DNA of 5,647 nt from an uncultured Eubacteriaceae bacterium (GTDB lineage: Bacteria; Bacillota; Clostridia; Eubacteriales; Eubacteriaceae), in the NCBI GenBank assembly GCA_947625175.1, contig CANQNI010000108.1:1-5647 (forward strand), read 5' to 3'. Shown piece by piece: positions 1-5,647 of the stretch. Numbering within the stretch: the first letter of the stretch is position 1; every line of letters starts with the position of its first letter. Under the pieces are notes generated by a model. The model was not told the origin of the DNA. It saw nothing but the letters and a program-made list of their open reading frames with translations, and searched no databases. The position numbers and the translations under genes were made by a program.

Positions 1-894
1 ATGAAATATTATACCTCAGCTGAAATAGCCCAAAAATGGGGAGTATCTCCTAGAACTGTACGGAATTACTGTGCTAACCAAAGAATTCCCGGAGCTTATC
101 TGAAAGGAAAAACCTGGTTTATTCCGGAAAATGCAACCCGACCCGAACGGTTAAATAAGAAAAAAAGTTTGCCGACATATTTAACTAAGAGATTAAAAGA
201 AGAAAAAAATTCTAATTTAAAAGGAGGTATTTATCACAAAATTCAAATCGAATTAACTTATAACTCCAATCATATTGAAGGGAATGATTTAACTTATAAT
301 CAGGTCCGGAATATATTTGAAACTAATACAATCGGTTTAGATGATACAGTTATAAATATTAACGACATTATTGAAACAGTTAATCATTTCAGGTGTGTTG
401 ACTTAATAATTGATAAGGTAAATCAACCTTTAAGCGAATATTTTATTAAAAAACTTCATTTTATTTTAAAAAGTGGAACCAGCGATTCAAGAAAAGACTG
501 GATTAATGTTGGTTCTTATAAAAAGATTCCAAACGAAGTTGGAGGACAAAAAACCACCTCTCCTGAGAATGTAAATAAAGAAATTAAAAAACTCCTTTCA
601 AATTACGAAAATAAGAATGATAAAACCTTAGAGGATCTCATTGAATTTCATTATAATTTTGAAAAAATCCATCCTTTTCAAGACGGTAATGGTCGTATTG
701 GTAGATTGATCCTATTTAAGGAATGTCTTCGAAATAATATAGTTCCGTTTATAATTGAAAATAAACTTAAAATATTCTATTATCGCGGTTTGTCAGAATG
801 GAAAAGAGAACGCGGATATTTAATTGATACCTGTTTATCGGCTCAGGACAAATTCAAACAATATCTGGATTATTTTAAAATTGATGAGAATTAA
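1..894 (+). CDS. Fic-family protein (probable AMP-transferase) with N-terminal helix-turn-helix
   Basis: Fic enzymes usually move AMP from ATP onto a hydroxyl side chain of a target protein. The catalytic motif is complete at residues 224-235 (HPFQDGNGRIGR), with His224 as the catalytic base and Asp228, Asn230 and Arg232/Arg235 for metal and phosphate binding. A flap-like strand lies at about 169-189 (NVGSYKK...). An inhibitory S-x-x-x-E-G motif sits at Ser89-Glu93-Gly94, N-terminal to the Fic core, which marks a class II, self-inhibited Fic. Residues 1-45 (YTSAEIAQKWGVSPRTVRNY and following) form a MerR/excisionase-like helix-turn-helix, so the protein may bind DNA, perhaps its own promoter (inference). 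At 297 aa it fits HTH-Fic proteins common in Firmicutes. The ATG is the first base of the window, so its ribosome site and any upstream start cannot be seen. No antitoxin gene is visible. It ends with TAA and converges with the VWA gene. Confidence 0.9.
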   Translation: MKYYTSAEIAQKWGVSPRTVRNYCANQRIPGAYLKGKTWFIPENATRPERLNKKKSLPTYLTKRLKEEKNSNLKGGIYHKIQIELTYNSNHIEGNDLTYNQVRNIFETNTIGLDDTVININDIIETVNHFRCVDLIIDKVNQPLSEYFIKKLHFILKSGTSDSRKDWINVGSYKKIPNEVGGQKTTSPENVNKEIKKLLSNYENKNDKTLEDLIEFHYNFEKIHPFQDGNGRIGRLILFKECLRNNIVPFIIENKLKIFYYRGLSEWKRERGYLIDTCLSAQDKFKQYLDYFKIDEN

Positions 895-944
895 CTGTAT
901 TTCTTTTATTTTATTCACATTTTTTTCATATAACTTCGTTTAAC

Positions 945-989
945 AAAAAAAACCAACATGAGAAGGAAAAACTAGCTCTCATATTGGTT
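945..989 (-). terminator. Rho-independent terminator of the VWA gene, possibly bidirectional
   Basis: A 13-bp inverted repeat (951-963 with 977-989, 13-nt loop) lies between two convergent genes. The single non-Watson-Crick position is a G-U wobble when read on the minus strand but a C-A mismatch on the plus strand. Read on the minus strand, the stem runs directly into eight U (952-945), so it chiefly ends the VWA transcript. On the plus strand a weaker T-rich run (991-1001) follows, so it may also stop Fic transcription. Confidence 0.85.
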
Positions 990-1023
990 AATTTCTTTTT
1001 TCAAAATGTTTTATTGATCAGAC

Positions 1024-3525
1024 TTAAATTTTAGTTTTATTCCTCTTTTTCTTTTTATGAATTCGAATAGTTAAATAGATTTCAAGGAGAATAGTTACAA
1101 TAACAATACCTATGATAGTGAATGAGACCCAACTTGTATTGTATTCCCGTCCATTCTCATTGGCTCCAGCAATAAGCCTTTGATCAATGCTACCATCTCC
1201 ATCATTATCAATCGAAAGCATTGTTGCCTTAGACGTATTAGCTGATGTTGAAATTTGAGTTTGAGGGGTTATGGCTATCTCGTTAAAATAACGATAATCT
1301 TCATATTCTCCATTTTCATCCATTAAACCAATCTGATAATTCATACTTCCCTCACCGGTTCCGGAAATAGAAATATCATAATTGGGACCTTCTTTTAAGC
1401 GAAGAACCTTAACTTTATCACTTGGATTTTCCGGATCTTCACTATCCTGATAAGTTAAAACACCAAATGACGTTTTAGCGAAACTCTCTGTATTGCTTGA
1501 ATCTAAAACTTCCCCATCGTGTTCAACTTTAACGTTAACGGGACAAGCTGCTTTAACATAGATATATCTATTTCCGCTGACAAAGTTAGCTATTAAGTCG
1601 AAGATATCATATAAATTTTCCTTACCTCCGGCTTCAAAATAGGAAGAAGGACTCGCCATTTTTTCTAAAAGATTCGATGCTTCTGTCGAATCTCCAACTG
1701 CATCAAAGAAACCTAAGGTATAAATATATTTATTATGGTTTTTTAAATATTGACAATAATTAATTAATTCATCCTTATTCATACCAGAATTAGGAAGTCC
1801 ATCAGTCATAACGACAAAAGTTTGTTGTTCAGTATCACTTTGGTTACTTAGGAGATTACTAAATTCTAAACCAGCTCCCATATCAGTATCACCAGCACCA
1901 TCTCGAGCCATACTGTCAATAGCTCGTATTAATGGTTCTTCTTCATGTTGATAATCAAAAATAAGTTTAGGTGCCGATTCAAAAGCCACAATTCCAACAT
2001 TAACATCTTCCTGCAAAACAACACTAATGAAATTTTTAGCGGCTTCCTTAACCTTTTCAATTGGTTCACCATCCATACTACCCGAGATATCTAAGACTAA
2101 AGTAACATCTTTTTTGGGAGCATCAGGATCACTATTAACTATAAGTTTATCGCAGTTTATCTTATTTAGATTTCTAATATAATTCTCACAAAGCTTGATT
2201 TCATAATCATAACTTTCACTTGAAGCATTATTCCACCATCTGATTAATGGCGAAACGGCTGAATCATTGCTCTTTGTTAAATTCTCTTTATATTTATTAA
2301 GCGCATAGATTTCACTGAAAATTTCTATATTTTTTAAGTGATGAACTTTTTCTGCGTTAAAATAACTTGGATCATCCCCAAACTGTAAAGCTGAAAAAGA
2401 TAGAGCTGATGTAGCTGCCTGTTCCAAAGTAGCTGCCGAGCGGATAAGATCAATGTTTAACATGACTGTATCATTAGCAGTTAAAAACTTATTTGCCAAC
2501 ATACCAATCGTATATCCAACCTGGATAGCATTAGCTGTAGCTGAAAGATTAGAAACGGTTTCAGCTGGTAATCCTGCTTTTAACTGAGCTTTAAGAAAGA
2601 AATTTTTTATTTGTGATTCATAAATCTTTTTAAAAAGATTATAGGTAGGTTTACCGGTATATTGAACATATTCTTTGGCATATTCGATTCCTTTGGTTTC
2701 AGGATCTAACATATTGATATAGGTTTGAATAGAACTTGATAATTGTCTGAATTCATCTGTTCCTATAGCAGGATCCTGATTGTGCATTTCTGCCTGAACC
2801 TGAATATCATTTAATGCCTGTTTGAAAGCTTCTGAAGTTTCCAGATAAGCATTAACAGTAGCAGCAAAATTTAAATAATCTTTAACACTTTCAGCATAAG
2901 ATAACCAGTCGAGTACTTCGGAAACATTATCTGTAACCCCAGAAGAAGTTTTAAAGAAATCTTTATATTTCTCCTTAAGAGCACTATTTTTAAAGAGTCC
3001 GCTAAGTTTAGCGCTTGTATCTTCGGATAACGCTTTATTATTATTTAAAAAAGTATTAATCTCTTTTTCTGGCAAATCCAGATTATATTGATTTTTCCAG
3101 TCAACAGTTAATATGGTTACTAAATTAGTATAAATCGATTTAGTGTTAGAGACTGTTTTCTTGGCTAATTCTTCCGCCTGCCAGTTATACAGTTCTTCAT
3201 CCATTAATAAATCACATAAAACAACATCATAATTGTTTTGATACCAGTTTAAAGAAATAATATTCCAGGCTTTTTCTGCTACTTCAGTTTTCTCATATCC
3301 ATCACGCAGAACAGGCGCATATCGGAAAGAACCTTCATTCTTATAATCACTTGTCAGATTTTTATATTCTTCAGTATTTATAAAATTCTGATGAGATTTA
3401 ACATAATTATCTTGTTCTTCCTGGGTAAGCTCTGTTTCATTCGCTTGAGCAAAAACAACTGTCATCTGATTTATTATTAAGAACACTACTAAGAGTAATG
3501 CTGCTCTTTTTAATACCTTTTTCAT
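1024..3525 (-). CDS. Secreted, membrane-anchored VWA-domain protein
   Basis: An 833-aa surface protein. Residues 1-26 or 1-28 are a signal peptide (KK..KR, a hydrophobic run, then VFAQA). Residues about 30-470 are mostly helical, carry no motif I recognise and make up over half the protein. A von Willebrand A domain follows at about 472-648 with a complete metal-ion-dependent adhesion site: Asp479-x-Ser481-x-Ser483 (DISGS), Thr547 (GDTDMGAGL) and Asp575 (MTDG). Residues about 650-770 look beta-rich. A calcium-loop-like DNDGDGSID lies at 773-781. A membrane segment at about 802-820 is followed by a Lys-rich cytoplasmic tail. The topology is therefore type I, with the VWA domain outside, and VWA domains typically bind protein ligands through a metal ion. 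The start follows a weak AGAAAG site, 18 bp after the zinc-ribbon gene, which suggests one transcript. The ligand and role are unknown. Confidence 0.9.
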   Translation of the reverse strand: MKKVLKRAALLLVVFLIINQMTVVFAQANETELTQEEQDNYVKSHQNFINTEEYKNLTSDYKNEGSFRYAPVLRDGYEKTEVAEKAWNIISLNWYQNNYDVVLCDLLMDEELYNWQAEELAKKTVSNTKSIYTNLVTILTVDWKNQYNLDLPEKEINTFLNNNKALSEDTSAKLSGLFKNSALKEKYKDFFKTSSGVTDNVSEVLDWLSYAESVKDYLNFAATVNAYLETSEAFKQALNDIQVQAEMHNQDPAIGTDEFRQLSSSIQTYINMLDPETKGIEYAKEYVQYTGKPTYNLFKKIYESQIKNFFLKAQLKAGLPAETVSNLSATANAIQVGYTIGMLANKFLTANDTVMLNIDLIRSAATLEQAATSALSFSALQFGDDPSYFNAEKVHHLKNIEIFSEIYALNKYKENLTKSNDSAVSPLIRWWNNASSESYDYEIKLCENYIRNLNKINCDKLIVNSDPDAPKKDVTLVLDISGSMDGEPIEKVKEAAKNFISVVLQEDVNVGIVAFESAPKLIFDYQHEEEPLIRAIDSMARDGAGDTDMGAGLEFSNLLSNQSDTEQQTFVVMTDGLPNSGMNKDELINYCQYLKNHNKYIYTLGFFDAVGDSTEASNLLEKMASPSSYFEAGGKENLYDIFDLIANFVSGNRYIYVKAACPVNVKVEHDGEVLDSSNTESFAKTSFGVLTYQDSEDPENPSDKVKVLRLKEGPNYDISISGTGEGSMNYQIGLMDENGEYEDYRYFNEIAITPQTQISTSANTSKATMLSIDNDGDGSIDQRLIAGANENGREYNTSWVSFTIIGIVIVTILLEIYLTIRIHKKKKRNKTKI

Positions 3526-3543
3526 AACAACTTTCTAGCCAGA

Positions 3544-3879
3544 CTAACTGATAAGATAAATAAAATCTAGAAGAAGGGTTATCCTATTTGTATTAAGTGC
3601 CATTCCGGAAAAAGGAACAATATTCTGACTTAAAAGATAATTATTAATTAAGATAACTCCAATGATAGCAAGAATTGCAATAATCAGAACGATTAATCGA
3701 ATATCAATTCTCTTCCTTTTCTTCTTTTTTCCTTCCTGACTTTCCTCTGTTTCCTCATTTAATAAATCTTCAGTAACTTCTGATTCATTATCTTCTATTT
3801 CTATTTTTAAATAACTTCCACACTCTGGACAGTAAGTAGTATTATCTTCAACAGTACTGCCACAAACCGGACATTTCAT
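3544..3879 (-). CDS. Small zinc-ribbon protein with one membrane segment
   Basis: An 111-aa protein that starts with a zinc ribbon: Cys3-x2-Cys6 and Cys17-x2-Cys20 (CPVCG and CPECG), four ligands for one zinc. An acidic linker follows (about 27-49, rich in Glu), then a KKKKRKR cluster (51-57) and a hydrophobic helix at about 61-79. The positive cluster places the zinc ribbon in the cytoplasm and the short C-terminal tail outside. I chose the ATG at 3879 because GAGGT (3888-3884) lies 4 nt before it; the in-frame ATG at 3897 would put that site inside the gene. The gene ends with TAG, 18 bp before the VWA start and in the same frame, with another TAG two codons further on. Such ribbons commonly head membrane proteins in Firmicutes. 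The outside tail is unusually short (about 30 residues), so it may be a shortened version. The function is unknown. Confidence 0.8.
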   Translation of the reverse strand: MKCPVCGSTVEDNTTYCPECGSYLKIEIEDNESEVTEDLLNEETEESQEGKKKKRKRIDIRLIVLIIAILAIIGVILINNYLLSQNIVPFSGMALNTNRITLLLDFIYLIS

Positions 3880-3883
3880 TTTT

Positions 3884-3888
3884 ACCTC
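3884..3888 (-). promoter_or_regulatory. Ribosome binding site that sets the zinc-ribbon start
   Basis: GAGGT on the minus strand, 4 nt upstream of ATG 3879. It decides between that start and the alternative ATG at 3897, which lies upstream of the site. Confidence 0.7.
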
Positions 3889-3900
3889 GATAAACATTTA

Positions 3901-3929
3901 TCCATATTCACAAAATAGAGAATATTGGA
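3901..3929 (-). promoter_or_regulatory. Hairpin in the leader of the zinc-ribbon/VWA transcript
   Basis: The arms 3901-3909 and 3920-3929 pair over 9 bp with one bulged A and a 10-nt loop. It lies between the predicted promoter and the ribosome binding site and has no U-run after it, so it is not a normal terminator. It could stabilise the mRNA, act as an operator, or be chance in AT-rich DNA. Confidence 0.35.
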
Positions 3930-3944
3930 ATTTAACATGAAACT

Positions 3945-3972
3945 ATTTTATTATCTTATCTGAATTTTTCAA
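3945..3972 (-). promoter_or_regulatory. Predicted sigma-A type promoter for zinc-ribbon and VWA genes
   Basis: Minus-strand TTGAAA (3972-3967) and TAAAAT (3950-3945) are separated by 16 nt, and each matches the consensus at five of six positions. It lies just after the terminator of the upstream pair and about 65 bp before the zinc-ribbon start, so it would give these two genes their own transcription. AT-rich DNA produces such matches by chance, hence the moderate confidence. Confidence 0.55.
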
Positions 3973-3981
3973 CTGATATAT

Positions 3982-4024
3982 AAAAACTCGATCTTACCTA
4001 ATATCATAAGTAAAATCGAGTTTT
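3982..4024 (-). terminator. Rho-independent terminator after the lipoprotein gene
   Basis: A 15-bp inverted repeat (3983-3997 with 4010-4024, 12-nt loop) lies about 28 bp after the lipoprotein stop. As in the other terminator, its one imperfect position is a G-U wobble on the minus strand and a mismatch on the plus strand. The stem ends in a U-run continuing to 3982, then AUAUAU. It splits the minus-strand block into two transcription units. Confidence 0.8.
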
Positions 4025-4051
4025 AAAAGATAAAGATAGAGAATAAATTTT

Positions 4052-4828
4052 TTAATTTCTTAAAATTTCGTCTAATTCGTAATACGAATCTTCCCAACGA
4101 TTAAATACCAGCTGTTCTCCATTATTATCTATTATTAATTGATCCTCCGTAACTTGAACCGGAGCATTGTTTAAAATAAGTATGTTTTGTTCTAAAGCTT
4201 CATCTGGTTCAGCTGATTCTATAGTTAAAGTTCCGTTATTATAAGAATATGAAATATCTTCTTCATTAATAAAGGCGTTTCCGCTGTTTGACTGTCTTGC
4301 TGATCCTGATGAACCATCCGAGTCCAGATTGACATTTGTTTGAAGTCCGTTTTCTTCACTATACCAGATGCCACTTATTAAACCAGACTGAGTACTTTCA
4401 GAACTGTTGGATTTTGAATTACTAGACTGGGTACTGTCTATTGCAGGTGTTTCGGCTGAAACAAATTTTAATGATTGGCCTTCTGAACTTATTTCCAGTG
4501 AATCCCCGTCAAACGTTAAATCCATTTTACTGTTCTGAGTCCGACCATCTACGTCCATTGTCAAATTAACAGTTGCCGTATTATCTCCTGTTTCTTCAAA
4601 CGTATAATCAAAGGTATAATTAACTTCTGCTTTGTCATCTATTATAGAATATTGAATTCCAGTATCATCACTGTTCAATGTAATACCTATTGTCTGGGAA
4701 TCATAATCCGTTTCCTAACTGTTATTATATAATTTTTCTTTTAAGCTTGCTATAGATTCTGAACTGGACTGACAACTTGTCATTAGGAACAGACCCAATA
4801 CTAATATAAAAAACTTTAAGTATTTCAT
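4052..4828 (-). pseudogene. Lipoprotein with two lipocalin-like repeats, interrupted by an in-frame TAG
   Basis: The frame from ATG 4828 encodes a lipoprotein signal peptide (KYLKFFILVLGLFLMTSC) with the lipidated Cys at codon 19. It then hits TAG at codon 38 (4717-4715) and continues open in the same frame to TAA at 4054-4052, 258 codons in all. The downstream part can only start on its own at TTG 4678, which would lack an export signal. Two beta-rich repeats are visible (about codons 36-115 and 150-258), split by a Ser/Thr/Asn/Gln-rich linker. The second opens with GIWYSEENG and the first with NNS-stop-ETDYD. Aligned through LNSDD and LDSDG, the stop falls exactly on Trp155 of the second repeat, so TGG to TAG is the likely change. 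The repeats resemble small DUF5640/lipocalin-like extracytoplasmic domains (from memory, unverified). The start lies 9 nt after the FHA stop, so the two genes were probably co-translated. Confidence 0.75.
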
Positions 4829-4837
4829 AGACTTATT

Positions 4838-5302
4838 TTAAATTTTAACTGTAAAATCAACGTTACCGAGTTTTAACTGATCACCGTTTCTTAACTGATA
4901 ATATTCGCCTGGTTCCAGTTTTGCATTATTTAGATAGGTTTTATTAGTAGAATTTAAATCACTGACCAGAAAATCATCTTCATAAGCGTTAATACTTATA
5001 TGCTGTCCACTAATGATCTTATTAGGAATAACAACGTCACTTAAGGAGACTTCACTTCCAACTTTACTGGGAAATTCAGTTATTCTCAGTTCTAATCCAT
5101 TTCCTTCAAGAGTTACCGAATTCGTTGATTGTGTTTTAGATTCATCATCTGCTTTATTTATCTTATCAACGATTAAATCTTTTTCTTCTTTAAACTTTGA
5201 TCCTATTAAATTTGCTCCTTTTTGAGCAAGATCTTTGGTCTGACTGGTTACCTGATTTATTTTTTTATTGTATCCCTTTAAATTTAACGTAGCTACTGCT
5301 AT
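4838..5302 (-). pseudogene. FHA-domain gene lacking a start codon, 5' end probably cut off
   Basis: The minus-strand frame ending at TAA 4840-4838 is open back to a TGA at 5410-5408 but holds no ATG, GTG or TTG anywhere, so standard gene callers miss it. The C-terminal 90 or so codons form a forkhead-associated domain, a phosphothreonine-peptide reader: VGSEVSLSDVVI, then ISGQH (Ser 5011-5009, His 5002-5000), DLNSTNKTYLNN (Asn 4945-4943) and RNGDQLKLGNVDFTV. The usual Arg after the first Gly is Ser (5056-5054), and the NGT turn is NKT, so binding may be weak. The N-terminal part (about codons 5-60) is charged and helical (NLKGYNKKINQVTSQTKDLA). An AGGGGG lies 6 nt before ATA 5302-5300, so an original ATG there could have been lost, or the 5' end was replaced by the foreign DNA beyond. 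It sits 9 nt upstream of the lipoprotein gene. Confidence 0.75.
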
Positions 5303-5319
5303 GTAATGCCCCCTGTCAA
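5290..5319 (-). promoter_or_regulatory. Outward-facing TTGACA, weak hybrid promoter
   Basis: A perfect minus-strand TTGACA (5319-5314) points toward the FHA remnant. The best partner is TAGCTA (5295-5290), 18 nt away, with only three of six matches. Outward -35 boxes are common near ends of insertion sequences, where they make promoters with flanking DNA or at circle junctions. Any promoter activity here is speculative. Confidence 0.3.
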
Positions 5320-5410
5320 GTAAAATTTTTATTTTTTTGCCGAAGGGGTTTTTAGGGCGTAAGATACCCTTACCATAAGATATAATTTTTTCTCGATTTA
5401 AAATTGATCA

Positions 5411-5426
5411 TTTATCCATGGATAAA
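5411..5426. repeat. Perfect 16-nt palindrome
   Basis: TTTATCCATGGATAAA reads the same on both strands over all 16 bases. It could be a dimer-protein operator or, as RNA, a short self-pairing element. It lies in the non-coding right end. Confidence 0.7.
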
Positions 5427-5439
5427 ATAGTTTTTCATC

Positions 5440-5462
5440 GGCGGATCCAGCCTTGAATCGCC
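5440..5462. repeat. GC-rich hairpin
   Basis: The arms GGCGGATCC (5440-5448) and GAATCGCC (5455-5462) pair as GGCG/CGCC plus AT/AT around one bulged base. It stands out from the AT-rich surroundings as one stem of a possible structured RNA. Confidence 0.4.
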
Positions 5463-5471
5463 TCCAGTCTA

Positions 5472-5564
5472 CTATTAGCCATCCTACCAGATCAAGAAAT
5501 CTGATTCATAGCTAGTAAGTCTTAAATATCTGGTTTGCCCGCTAATAGCCCGGGAACTATTAAC
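5472..5564. repeat. Competing inverted repeats built on CTATTAGC/GCTAATAG
   Basis: CTATTAGC (5472-5479) is perfectly complementary over 8 bp to GCTAATAG (5541-5548). The same right-hand arm can instead pair locally with CTATTAAC (5557-5564), with one mismatch, around a CCCGGGAA loop. A further pair, CCAGAT (5487-5492), can pair with AATCTG close by (ATCTG, 5499-5503) or with ATCTGG (5528-5533). Two sets of alternative pairings nested together suggest a folded or switching RNA, although short AT-rich arms can arise by chance. Confidence 0.45.
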
Positions 5565-5573
5565 TTAACTAAC

Positions 5574-5605
5574 ATCTTTTAAAAGATTTCAGCTGCGAAT
5601 CTTTT
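5574..5605. repeat. Overlapping palindrome and hairpin
   Basis: ATCTTTTAAAAGAT (5574-5587) is a perfect 14-nt palindrome. Its right half, AAAAGATT (5581-5588), also pairs perfectly with AATCTTTT (5598-5605) around a 9-nt loop. The arrangement gives three arms of the same AATCTTTT/AAAAGATT unit, so two alternative structures are possible. Confidence 0.6.
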
Positions 5606-5647
5606 AAGGAGAGCCTGGCTTAATTAATAGAAAGCAAACTGGAAGGG

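Larger units (their letters stand above)
5303..5647. mobile_element. Probable end of a mobile element, structured and non-coding
   Basis: These 345 bases hold no convincing protein gene: all frames have frequent stops. Evidence for a mobile-element end: the FHA frame loses its start exactly here; the edge reads TGTAATGCCCCCTGTCAAG on the plus strand, a TG-type terminus; TTGACA faces outward; and the stretch is less AT-rich than the genes beside it. Several inverted repeats are present (5359-5373, 5411-5426, 5440-5462, 5488-5503, 5541-5564, 5574-5587, 5581-5605). The element would continue past the right edge. A minus-strand frame ending at TAA about 5626-5624 could be the last codons of its transposase, but only seven codons are visible. 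I cannot assign a family; IS21-, IS3- and IS110/IS1111-like elements remain possible. The alternative is a structured leader of the FHA operon. Confidence 0.4.

Noticed and set aside
1..894. Fic as part of a toxin-antitoxin pair
   Set aside because: The inhibitory motif is inside the Fic protein itself, and no small antitoxin gene lies downstream. The upstream side is outside the window.
3880..3897. Zinc-ribbon gene starting at ATG 3897
   Set aside because: The only good ribosome site (3888-3884) lies downstream of that ATG and 4 nt before ATG 3879, and the cysteines begin right after the latter.
4052..4678. Lipoprotein body as an independent gene starting at TTG 4678
   Set aside because: The same frame continues upstream through one stop to a proper lipoprotein signal peptide, and no ribosome site is seen before the TTG. 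A start there would leave an exported-type domain without a signal.
4715..4717. TAG read as an amino acid (recoding or pyrrolysine)
   Set aside because: The zinc-ribbon gene ends with TAG and has another TAG two codons later, and the repeat alignment expects Trp here. A TGG to TAG mutation is simpler.
5013..5225. Plus-strand frame of 70 codons
   Set aside because: It lies antisense to the FHA domain, has no ribosome site or recognisable motif, and is Ser/Leu-rich as expected for a shadow of a real gene.
5440..5462. tRNA-like segment around GATTCAAGGC
   Set aside because: The TTCAA string resembles a T-loop, but no acceptor, D or anticodon stems of the right spacing can be drawn around it.
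5574..5605. CRISPR-like repeats
   Set aside because: The repeated AAAAGAT units are palindrome halves, not regularly spaced direct repeats, and no cas gene is present.

Overview
The window is AT-rich DNA from a low-GC Gram-positive-like bacterium (Firmicutes-type). The evidence is the base composition, A/T-ending codons, lipoprotein and signal-peptide style, short intergenic gaps and Rho-independent terminators. I cannot name the genus.

Left part (1-894, + strand): a Fic-family protein with an N-terminal helix-turn-helix and a complete catalytic motif. It converges with the minus-strand block and meets it at a hairpin terminator (945-989) that probably serves both sides.

Centre and right (1024-5302, minus strand): in transcription order the genes are an FHA-domain gene, a lipoprotein gene, a terminator, a promoter, a small membrane-anchored zinc-ribbon gene and an 833-aa secreted, C-terminally anchored VWA protein. 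The zinc-ribbon and VWA genes look intact and have their own promoter. The two upstream genes look broken. The FHA reading frame contains no ATG, GTG or TTG and runs into foreign-looking DNA at about 5302. The lipoprotein carries one in-frame TAG at codon 38, at a place where its second repeat has a Trp (TGG).

Right end (about 5303-5647): no convincing protein gene. The stretch is less AT-rich than its surroundings, rich in hairpins and palindromes, and starts with a TG... end carrying an outward TTGACA. I read it as the end of a mobile element, family unknown, possibly with a structured RNA, that cut off the 5' end of the FHA operon.

Together the minus-strand genes suggest a cell-envelope module: FHA for phosphopeptide recognition, a zinc ribbon at the membrane, and lipoprotein and VWA domains outside. 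Its upstream half has decayed after losing its start and promoter. The function of the module is inferred, not shown.
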